Part shown: one piece after another, positions 1-5,749 of the stretch
Layout of the letters: the number at the start of each line of letters is the position of its first letter
Position numbering within the stretch: the stretch's first letter is position 1
DNA from: Clostridia bacterium
GTDB lineage: Bacteria; Bacillota; Clostridia; Oscillospirales; Butyricicoccaceae
Reading direction: 5' to 3'
Length of the DNA: 9,015 bases
Assembly: GCA_017552495.1 (NCBI GenBank)
Contig: JAFZPW010000077.1
Span: 1 to 9,015 of the forward strand
Program-made: the position numbers and the translations under genes
The notes under the pieces: generated by a model
What the model saw: only the letters and a program-made list of their open reading frames with translations
What the model was told of the DNA's origin: nothing
Database searches by the model: none

Positions 1-115
1 GGGAGATCATGCGGGCGCAGACGATGGCAGCCGCCACCAGCAGCACCGCGATCACCACGTTGAGCACCCGCGCCGCAACGGGGGCTTTTTCCCGAGCAGC
101 GTTGTTCTTATTCAC
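1..115 (-). CDS. N-terminus of a third membrane protein in the zinc-ribbon operon (partial)
   Basis: This is the beginning of a gene that runs off the left edge of the window; 38 codons are visible without a stop. The proposed start is a GTG at 115-113 that overlaps the stop codon of the preceding gene (GTGAATAA), which suggests translational coupling. A strong ribosome binding site (GGAGGAGG, about 124-131) lies roughly nine bases upstream of the GTG and supports this start. The peptide has a polar, basic start (MNKNNAAREK) followed by one hydrophobic segment at about residues 17-34, so the protein is probably anchored by an N-terminal helix or carries an uncleaved signal. Unlike its two operon neighbours it has no zinc ribbon ahead of the helix. 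The function cannot be told from this fragment. Confidence 0.65.
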   Translation of the reverse strand, partial: MNKNNAAREKAPVAARVLNVVIAVLLVAAAIVCARMIS

Positions 116-860
116 CGAAGATCGCCTCCTCCAGATATACCACGCGCCGATTCTCGGGCAGGCTCAGATACTCGCTCAGCTTTTCCTCGTCGAGACCGAG
201 ATAATAGTCCAGCATGCCGGTCATGGTCTCGCGCATGTCGGCCACCCATCCGCGGCCGCGCTCGCTGAGGTCGCTCCGCCCCTCGGTATAGCTCACCGTT
301 TCAAAGAAATTGATGATGCCGCTGCTCAGCATGCGCATGTCGCCGGCCTTGTCCCATTTCTGCCATTTTTCCTGGTCCCGGCGCAGATACAGCTTTTCCA
401 TATCGTACACCAGATCGGCGAAATAGTTGGCGCAATAATAGACGTCGCCGTATTCGGAAAAGGTCTCGCCGTAATACATCCGGATGTTTTGATGCTCCGC
501 GTAGGAAACGAAGGCGGAATACTCACCCCGATCCAGAAACCCGTCCATCGTCTCACACACCGCCTCGGCATTGCGCTCGGCGGCACGGCGGCGAGCGTTT
601 TCGGGGAATTGCCATGCCTGCTCCGACACCACGGCCATGACCACGATGGCGATCACCAGAAACAGGATCACCAGCACGCGGGGCAGAATGCGGGTATAAC
701 CCGTTGTCTTTTTGGCGACGGCTTTTTCGGCGGCGGAAAAACGCCGCTGAAAGCGCGCCATATCCTTCCGGTGCTGAACGGACTGCTCATTCGGCCGTCC
801 GCAATAGGGACATTCCTTGTCTTCCAGCGCGACTTCGCCGCCGCAATAGGGACATTTCAT
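108..860 (-). CDS. Zinc-ribbon, single-pass membrane protein of unknown function (250 aa)
   Basis: The protein starts with a compact zinc ribbon: Cys3-Pro-Tyr-Cys6 and Cys17-Pro-Tyr-Cys20, two CPYCG knuckles that should bind one zinc ion. A basic stretch (about residues 30-57) leads into one transmembrane helix at about 62-78. Positive charge before the helix predicts the ribbon in the cytoplasm and the remaining ~170 residues outside. That outer part is mostly helical, rich in Tyr and charged residues, and has no motif I recognise. The ATG at 860 lies three bases after the stop of the upstream gene. An AAGGGG ribosome binding site lies nine bases before it, inside the end of that gene, so the two are co-transcribed and probably coupled. 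It appears to be a diverged paralogue of the 864-1640 product: same order of parts, and similar C-terminal helices (LDEEKLSEYL here, LTEGDLKALR there). Zinc-ribbon membrane proteins are common in Clostridia, mostly uncharacterised. Confidence 0.85.
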   Translation of the reverse strand: MKCPYCGGEVALEDKECPYCGRPNEQSVQHRKDMARFQRRFSAAEKAVAKKTTGYTRILPRVLVILFLVIAIVVMAVVSEQAWQFPENARRRAAERNAEAVCETMDGFLDRGEYSAFVSYAEHQNIRMYYGETFSEYGDVYYCANYFADLVYDMEKLYLRRDQEKWQKWDKAGDMRMLSSGIINFFETVSYTEGRSDLSERGRGWVADMRETMTGMLDYYLGLDEEKLSEYLSLPENRRVVYLEEAIFGE

Positions 861-863
861 CGG

Positions 864-1640
864 TTACAACCCCTTTTCTTTTAAAAGAGCTTCGCAGAAC
901 TCGTAAGAGGCGAAGCCGTTTTCCGTTACCTCAGTCCGCAGCGCTTTCAGATCGCCTTCCGTCAGGCGGAAGCGCTGCGTCAGCTCCTCAAGCAGCGGGC
1001 CGCGCAGCCCGTCCAGCCGCTCGTATTCCCCGTCAAGCAAAACGGGGCGCAGCCGTTCGAGGTCAAAAAGATAGGCCCCGTAATACAGCGTCCAGGGGGC
1101 GCTTTGCCGTCCCTCGTCATATTCCCGCAAACGGTCCTTTACCTGAAGCAGCCGCCAGGAAAACTCACAAAACGCATGGTGCTGATAATTGTAAATGCTG
1201 TGGCTGTCGCTCAGTGACTGACCATATGCCTGCCCCAGCCATTCCCAGTCTCCGGCGGCATAGGCCTTGTCCAGCAGCGGAAAATATTCTATCTGCCAGC
1301 GTAGTTCCGCCTTGTACCGGGCCGCCTCCCGCCGCGTCTTGGCGCTATGAAGCATAAAGCCCGCAGCGACGATGACCAGAAGGATCGCGCCGAAGACCAG
1401 CAGCCGCCCGCTCAGACGGCGCAGGTTTTTCTTCAGCTCTTCCTTCGGCTTTTCGCCCAACGCCGTCAGGTCGGTGCGGACACCCTCCAGCTTGTTCATA
1501 TAGGCCGCCTCAGCGGCGGGAAGATACATGGTGCCGCAATAGGGACAGTTGGGGATGTCCGCGGAAAACGGCGCGCCGCAGGAGCGGCAGATCACGGTGT
1601 TCGGCTGCTGGGGCGCGGAGGGGTTTTGTTTGTCTTGCAT
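864..1640 (-). CDS. Zinc-ribbon, single-pass membrane protein of unknown function (258 aa)
   Basis: This is the first gene of the operon. After a short polar, Pro/Gln-rich start comes a zinc ribbon with Cys18-x2-Cys21 and Cys32-x2-Cys35, the same 10-residue spacing between knuckles as in the next gene. A charged linker with a Lys/Arg-rich end (about residues 63-79) precedes one transmembrane helix at about 80-97. The ~160-residue C-terminal part is helical (for example around residues 115-140, with a Leu-Asp-x-x-Tyr/Phe-x-x-Gly-Asp/Glu pattern shared with the neighbour) and is predicted outside the membrane. Two further cysteines, in the FCEFSW and EFCEAL stretches, fall in that part. The ATG at 1640 has a modest AGGGA site about nine bases upstream, and a promoter lies at 1676-1704. 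The product may be a sensor or an envelope scaffold, but nothing in the sequence proves a role. Confidence 0.85.
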   Translation of the reverse strand: MQDKQNPSAPQQPNTVICRSCGAPFSADIPNCPYCGTMYLPAAEAAYMNKLEGVRTDLTALGEKPKEELKKNLRRLSGRLLVFGAILLVIVAAGFMLHSAKTRREAARYKAELRWQIEYFPLLDKAYAAGDWEWLGQAYGQSLSDSHSIYNYQHHAFCEFSWRLLQVKDRLREYDEGRQSAPWTLYYGAYLFDLERLRPVLLDGEYERLDGLRGPLLEELTQRFRLTEGDLKALRTEVTENGFASYEFCEALLKEKGL

Positions 1641-1675
1641 GGCCGCTTCCCTTTCTTCTTGATTTTGCGTTATAA

Positions 1676-1704
1676 ATTATACTATAAAACGCCTGGGTTT
1701 GCAA
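1676..1704 (-). promoter_or_regulatory. Sigma-A-type promoter of the zinc-ribbon operon
   Basis: Reading the minus strand, a TTGCAA -35 box (1704-1699) is followed after exactly 17 bases by a perfect TATAAT -10 box (1681-1676). The predicted transcription start is near 1669, giving a leader of about 30 bases before the ATG at 1640. Confidence 0.75.
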
Positions 1705-1794
1705 GCGGGTGCGGCCATTTGCCGGAGAATGACAGAGCTCTGCGTGAAACAATCAGAAAAACGGAGCCCCTATGCGGACAAAGAAAAAAGCCGC

Positions 1795-2895
1795 TTAATC
1801 GCTGAAATCGTTGTCGATGACGATGTCAAAGGTGTAGTCGGGCCTGCGGCGGACCAGCGCGGCGCGGAGTTCTTCATAAAGCGTCTGCACGTCGCTGCCA
1901 TAGGAAAACACCAGATCAAAGGTGACCCGCTTTTGGGCGGGATCCGCATAAAAACCGTGAAGCTGCTGCACCTGAGGATAATCGGCCAGAACGGCGTCCA
2001 CGTCCTGCCGCAGAGCGCTGATTTCGGGACTTTGGGTGTTGGCGGCGTAAACGCCAACGGTGAGAACAATGCCGAAGGCGGAAAAAACCTCCTCGCTGAT
2101 TTTGCGGGTGAGGGAGTGGATTTCCCGGGCGGTCATGGTGTCGTCCACCTCGATGTGCACCGACCCCAGCGTGCGCTCGGGGCCGTAACGGTGGAGGATC
2201 AGGTCGTAGGCGCCGTGCACCTGGGGATGGGCGCAGATCCGATCCCGCAGAGCCCGGGTGAGCTCGCCGTCCACCCGGATGCCGATGAGGTCGTTGAAGC
2301 TGCCCAACAGAATCTCTATGCCTGCCTTGAGAATAAAAAGCGAGATCACCGCGCCCAGCCAGCCTTCCAGGCTGACCTTCCACAGCAGACTGATCCCAGC
2401 GGCCGCCAGCGTGGACAGAGAGATGACGGCGTCGAAGGAGGCGTCGGTGCCAGAGGCCACCAGCGATTCCGAACGATATTCCAGACCCTTTGCCTTGACA
2501 TAGCGGCCCAGGAAGAACTTGACTGCCACCGCCGCGGCGATGACCGCCAGCGACAGGGCGGTATAATGGGCGGCGGCGGGGTGCAGGATCTTTGCCACCG
2601 ATTCCCGGAACGAGGCCAGGCCCGCCAGTAGGATAATCAGGGCGATGAGAACGGCGGAGAGATGCTCGATGCGGCCATGGCCGTAGGGATGCTCCCGGTC
2701 GGGCGGCCGGTTGGCCAGCTTTGCGCCCAAAATGGTGATTACCGAGGACAAAACGTCGCTCAAATTGTTTACCGCGTCCAGCAGGACGGCGATGGAGCCT
2801 GCCAGCAGGCCCACCGCGGCCTTAAAAGCCGCCAGCGCCAGGTTGGCGGCAATGCCCACCAGGCTGACGCGAACGATCTGTTTGCTTCGGTTCAT
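1795..2895 (-). CDS. Cation diffusion facilitator (CDF) metal efflux transporter (366 aa)
   Basis: CDF proteins export divalent metals from the cytoplasm in exchange for protons and act as dimers. Features seen are an N-terminal transmembrane region of about six helices (residues 8-200), the family motif HPYGHGRIEHL (69-79), and a cytoplasmic C-terminal domain (about 205-285). Aligned by eye to E. coli FieF (Asp45/Asp49 and His153/Asp157), the transport site has Asp40/Asn44 plus Asp47 in helix 2 and Asp151/Asp155 in helix 5. Asp in place of the helix-5 His is typical of manganese- or iron-type CDFs rather than zinc exporters, so Mn(II) is my preferred but unproven substrate. The protein is ~65 residues longer than usual; residues 290-366 look like a second small alpha/beta domain. 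I chose the ATG at 2895 because GGGAGG lies six bases upstream. An ATG at 2901 touches that site, and the open frame continues to 3033 across the promoter. Confidence 0.92.
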   Translation of the reverse strand: MNRSKQIVRVSLVGIAANLALAAFKAAVGLLAGSIAVLLDAVNNLSDVLSSVITILGAKLANRPPDREHPYGHGRIEHLSAVLIALIILLAGLASFRESVAKILHPAAAHYTALSLAVIAAAVAVKFFLGRYVKAKGLEYRSESLVASGTDASFDAVISLSTLAAAGISLLWKVSLEGWLGAVISLFILKAGIEILLGSFNDLIGIRVDGELTRALRDRICAHPQVHGAYDLILHRYGPERTLGSVHIEVDDTMTAREIHSLTRKISEEVFSAFGIVLTVGVYAANTQSPEISALRQDVDAVLADYPQVQQLHGFYADPAQKRVTFDLVFSYGSDVQTLYEELRAALVRRRPDYTFDIVIDNDFSD

Positions 2896-2919
2896 AATCA
2901 TCCTCCCTTTCCGGCCTTT

Positions 2920-2938
2920 CCGCAAGCAGGATATGCGG
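2920..2938 (-). repeat. Small inverted repeat in the CDF leader
   Basis: CCGCA (2920-2924) and TGCGG (2934-2938) form a 5-bp stem with a nine-base loop, just upstream of the ribosome binding site of the CDF gene. It follows the larger hairpin at 2946-2967 in the same leader. Five base pairs alone could be chance in DNA this rich in G and C. Confidence 0.35.
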
Positions 2939-2945
2939 CGAGCGG

Positions 2946-2967
2946 GGCGGATGTGCAAAGATCCGCC
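2946..2967 (-). promoter_or_regulatory. Perfect 7-bp inverted repeat at the predicted transcription start of the CDF gene
   Basis: GGCGGAT (2946-2952) and ATCCGCC (2961-2967) form a perfect 7-bp inverted repeat with an eight-base spacer. The -10 box of the CDF promoter ends at 2975, so transcription should start near 2968 and the repeat would begin within a base or two of +1. It could be an operator for a metal-responsive repressor or a 5'-end hairpin protecting the mRNA. It does not match any metal riboswitch I know. Confidence 0.55.
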
Positions 2968-2974
2968 TGGTTCA

Positions 2975-3003
2975 GTTGTAACCAATCCGGGCGGTTTTGT
3001 CAA
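2975..3003 (-). promoter_or_regulatory. Promoter of the CDF transporter gene
   Basis: On the minus strand there is a perfect TTGACA -35 box (3003-2998), a 17-base spacer and a TACAAC -10 box (2980-2975, four of six matches to TATAAT). The predicted start near 2968 leaves a leader of about 73 bases. Confidence 0.65.
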
Positions 3004-3053
3004 GGGCTTTTCCTTTTTTGAACAAAGGGACAAACATTCCTCAAATTTCTTTA

Positions 3054-3082
3054 TTGCATTACGTCAAAAAACGGCGTAAAAT
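3054..3082 (+). promoter_or_regulatory. Promoter of the clostripain-family protease gene
   Basis: TTGCAT (3054-3059), a 17-base spacer and TAAAAT (3077-3082) form a good sigma-A-type promoter. The predicted start is near 3089, about 54 bases before the chosen ATG. The promoter diverges from that of the CDF gene, with about 50 bases between the two -35 boxes. Confidence 0.7.
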
Positions 3083-3142
3083 AAAAACAAACAGGAATCC
3101 GGCGGTTTGCCGAACGATATTTCAAGGCAGGAGATGACTATC

Positions 3143-5656
3143 ATGCGTGAGAACAACCGGCCGAGAGGCAGAGAAAAGAGCGTCACCGGCGCGGGCAAAA
3201 GCGTTTATAAACGCGGCGAAGGCCTTGGCACCGGCCCCGTGGGCAGCCAGCAGGGCTATGACGGCCGTCCCGGCGCCGGCTCGCAGCAGAGCGGCCAGCC
3301 CGGGCAGCAGCGAGTCACCCGCGGCGGGGGAAAATCGCTGATCGCCATCCTTCTGGCGCTGCTTTTGGGCGGCGGCGGAGGCGGCGCGCTGCTTTCCGGC
3401 TTGCTGGGAGGCGGAACCACCACCCAGCAGAGCGGCTATTCCAATGTTCCCAACACCACCCCCGCTTACACCCAGCAGAACAACGCCGCCTCCGGCAATC
3501 TGGCCGACCTGACGGCGCTGCTCAGCGCCTTTACCTCCGGCGGCGTGTCCTCCGGCTGGGGCAGCACGGTTTCTCAGCCCGCCGCTTCCGGCAGCGCGGC
3601 GGGCGCCTTCAGCGCCGGCAGCAACACCGGCTCGCTGAACACGGCGGTTGCGCCGGGGTCCCGGGCCAAACGCACCGAGATTCTGGGCAACGGCCGGGAC
3701 GTATACACCGTCATGGTCTATCTGTGCGGCACCGATCTGGAGTCTCGCAGCGGCATGGGCACCGCCGACCTGCAGGAGATGGTTTCCGCCAACATCGGCG
3801 ACAACGTCAATCTGATCGTCTATACGGGCGGCTGCGCCGGGTGGAAGAACAATGTGGTCAGTTCCCGGGTCAACCAGATCTATCAGGTGAAAAGCGGCGG
3901 CCTTCTGTGCCTCAGCGACAACGCCGGCGTCGGCGCCATGACCGATCCGCAGAATCTGGCGTCCTTCATCCAGTTCTGTACCAAGAACTTCCCCGCCAAC
4001 CGCAACGCCCTGATCTTCTGGGATCACGGCGGCGGCTCGCTCTCGGGCTACGGTTACGACGAAAAGAACAGGAGCGCCGGCTCCATGAATCTGGCTGGCA
4101 TCAACAGCGCCCTTAAGGCGGGCGGCGCCACCTTTGACTTCATCGGCTTCGACGCCTGTCTGATGGCCACGGTGGAAACCGCTCTGACCCTCACCCCCTA
4201 CGCCGATTATCTCATCGCCTCGGAGGAAACCGAGCCCGGCCAGGGCTGGTATTACACCAACTGGCTCACCAACCTTTCCCGCGACACCTCCATGAGCACG
4301 CTGGAGATCGGCAAAAACATCATCGACGATTTCGTGACCGTCAGCGCCCAGAAATGCCCGGGACAGAGCACGACCCTTTCTGTGGTGGATTTGGCCGAGC
4401 TGGAGCACACCGTGCCTCAGGAACTGAAGGATTTTGCCGTTGGCACCTCGGCCCTGATCCAGAATCAACAGTTCCAGACCGTGTCCAACGCCCGGGCCAA
4501 GACCCGGGAGTTCGCCGCCGCCAATCGCATCGACCAGGTGGATCTGGTGCATCTGGCGGGCAATCTGGGCACGAAGGAGGGCAAAGAACTGGCCGACGCG
4601 CTGCTGAGCGCGGTGAAATACAACCGCACCTCCTCCAACATGACCAATGCCTATGGCCTGTCCATTTACTTCCCCTATCAAAAGACCTCCTCCGTCCAGA
4701 CGGCGGTGAACACCTATCAGGCCATCGGCATGGATGAGGAATATCTCCGCTGCATCCAGCAGTTTGCCAGCATGGAGGTCTCCGGTCAGGCGGTCTCCGG
4801 CGGCGCCAGCTCGCCGCTGAGCGCGCTGCTGGGCGGTTATGCCGGTTATCCCGCCGGGCAGAGCGGATCCTCTTCCACTGCGGGCGCCGACATGATCTCC
4901 CAGGTGCTTTCCGGCCTGCTGGGCGGCAATTTGGGCGGGGTCTCCGGCCTCACCGGCGGCAACAGCGGCTTTTTGGGCCGCTCGCTGGACGTGGAATCCG
5001 CTACCCGGTTCATTGCGGCCAATCAGTTCGATCCGGGCCAGATGGTGTGGATCGAGCGCGGTGACGGCACGTTGGGCATGTATATGAATCTGGAGCAGTG
5101 GAAACTGGTGCAGGATCTGCAGCTCAATGTTTTTATTGACGACGGCGCGGGGTATATCGACCTTGGTCTGGACAACGTCTATGAGTTCACGGAAGACGGC
5201 GCGCTGTCCGGCGAATACGACGGCACCTGGCTCGCCATCAACGACCAGCCCGTGGCCTATTACCACGAGAGCACCGTGGACGACGACACGAATTACAGCA
5301 TCACCGGGCGGGTGCCCGTGATGATAAACGGCGTGCGTGCCGACCTGATTCTGGTCTTTGACAACGGACATCCCGACGGCTTTATCGCCGGCGCCCGTTA
5401 TGATTACCGGGATGGCGAGACCGAAACGGTGGCCAAGAGTCTGGACGGCCTGACTGTGGGCGACGAGCTGGACTTCCTCTGCGACTATTATTCCTATGAC
5501 GGTGTGTATCAGGACAGCTATTATCTAGGCGATCCCATGACGGTCACCGCGGATATGGTCATCAGCAACGTCTATATCGACAAAGAGGCGGCTTCGGCCA
5601 CCTACCGCTTCACGGACATTTACAACCAGACCTACTGGAGCCCCGTGATGCATTGA
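3143..5656 (+). CDS. Membrane-anchored clostripain-family (peptidase C11) cysteine protease, 837 aa
   Basis: Family C11 enzymes cleave after basic residues with a His/Cys dyad. Here the peptidase domain (about residues 186-540) has His295 in WDHGGG and Cys339 in GFDACLMATVE, plus the conserved SEETEPGQGW stretch (360-369). The domains in order are: a basic cytoplasmic tail (1-63); a hydrophobic, glycine-rich anchor (about 64-88) with six consecutive glycines; a low-complexity Gly/Ser/Thr/Gln linker (90-180); the protease; a second Gly/Ser-rich linker (about 547-608); and a Tyr/Asp-rich, probably beta-strand C-terminal domain (about 615-837) that I do not recognise. Positive residues before the anchor predict a type II topology with the protease outside. 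There is no lipobox, LPXTG or other wall-sorting signal. The ATG at 3143 has AGGAG nine bases upstream; an in-frame ATG at 3134 abuts that site and is unlikely. The gene stands alone, divergent from the CDF gene and convergent with the MATE gene. The natural substrate is unknown. Confidence 0.92.
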   Translation: MRENNRPRGREKSVTGAGKSVYKRGEGLGTGPVGSQQGYDGRPGAGSQQSGQPGQQRVTRGGGKSLIAILLALLLGGGGGGALLSGLLGGGTTTQQSGYSNVPNTTPAYTQQNNAASGNLADLTALLSAFTSGGVSSGWGSTVSQPAASGSAAGAFSAGSNTGSLNTAVAPGSRAKRTEILGNGRDVYTVMVYLCGTDLESRSGMGTADLQEMVSANIGDNVNLIVYTGGCAGWKNNVVSSRVNQIYQVKSGGLLCLSDNAGVGAMTDPQNLASFIQFCTKNFPANRNALIFWDHGGGSLSGYGYDEKNRSAGSMNLAGINSALKAGGATFDFIGFDACLMATVETALTLTPYADYLIASEETEPGQGWYYTNWLTNLSRDTSMSTLEIGKNIIDDFVTVSAQKCPGQSTTLSVVDLAELEHTVPQELKDFAVGTSALIQNQQFQTVSNARAKTREFAAANRIDQVDLVHLAGNLGTKEGKELADALLSAVKYNRTSSNMTNAYGLSIYFPYQKTSSVQTAVNTYQAIGMDEEYLRCIQQFASMEVSGQAVSGGASSPLSALLGGYAGYPAGQSGSSSTAGADMISQVLSGLLGGNLGGVSGLTGGNSGFLGRSLDVESATRFIAANQFDPGQMVWIERGDGTLGMYMNLEQWKLVQDLQLNVFIDDGAGYIDLGLDNVYEFTEDGALSGEYDGTWLAINDQPVAYYHESTVDDDTNYSITGRVPVMINGVRADLILVFDNGHPDGFIAGARYDYRDGETETVAKSLDGLTVGDELDFLCDYYSYDGVYQDSYYLGDPMTVTADMVISNVYIDKEAASATYRFTDIYNQTYWSPVMH

Positions 5657-5666
5657 ACAAAAACGC

Positions 5667-5695
5667 CCGGGAACGGTTCTTTGCGCCGTTCCCGG
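5667..5695. terminator. First hairpin of the convergent terminator region
   Basis: CCGGGAACGG (5667-5676) pairs perfectly with CCGTTCCCGG (5686-5695) around a nine-base loop. Read on the minus strand, the hairpin is followed two bases later by TTTTTG (complement of 5659-5664), which fits a backup terminator for the MATE transcript. Read on the plus strand it has no T-run, so for the protease gene it would act mainly as a 3'-end stabilising stem. Confidence 0.6.
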
Positions 5696-5704
5696 ATTGC
5701 AAAA

Positions 5705-5735
5705 AGCCGCCCCGACAACGCTTGTCGGGGCGGCT
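5705..5735. terminator. Strong intrinsic terminator between convergent genes
   Basis: A perfect 14-bp stem (5705-5718 with 5722-5735, closing a three-base loop) is rich in G and C. On the minus strand it is followed at once by a run of T (complement of 5701-5705), a textbook terminator for the mrp-MATE operon, whose stop codon ends at 5750. On the plus strand only a broken T-run follows (CTGTTTCTGTT), giving weaker termination for the protease gene. Confidence 0.85.
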
Positions 5736-5749
5736 CTGTTTCTGTTCGC

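Noticed and set aside
1743..1794. A possible intrinsic terminator after the CDF gene.
   Set aside because: There are T-runs on the minus strand and a GCGG/CCGC pairing, but the stem is only about four base pairs and the T-run falls in the loop, so I could not support it.
1699..2631. A 310-residue plus-strand frame opposite the CDF gene.
   Set aside because: It is antisense to a transporter with clear family motifs and has no ribosome binding site or recognisable domain.
2896..3033. A longer start for the CDF gene at 3033.
   Set aside because: The added 46 residues would cover the -35/-10 boxes and inverted repeats, while a GGGAGG site sits six bases before the ATG at 2895.
3122..5371. A 749-residue open frame on the minus strand opposite the protease gene.
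   Set aside because: It is rich in Gly, Ala, His and Gln with no recognisable domain, and exactly mirrors a gene with clear catalytic motifs. Long antisense frames are expected in GC-rich coding DNA.
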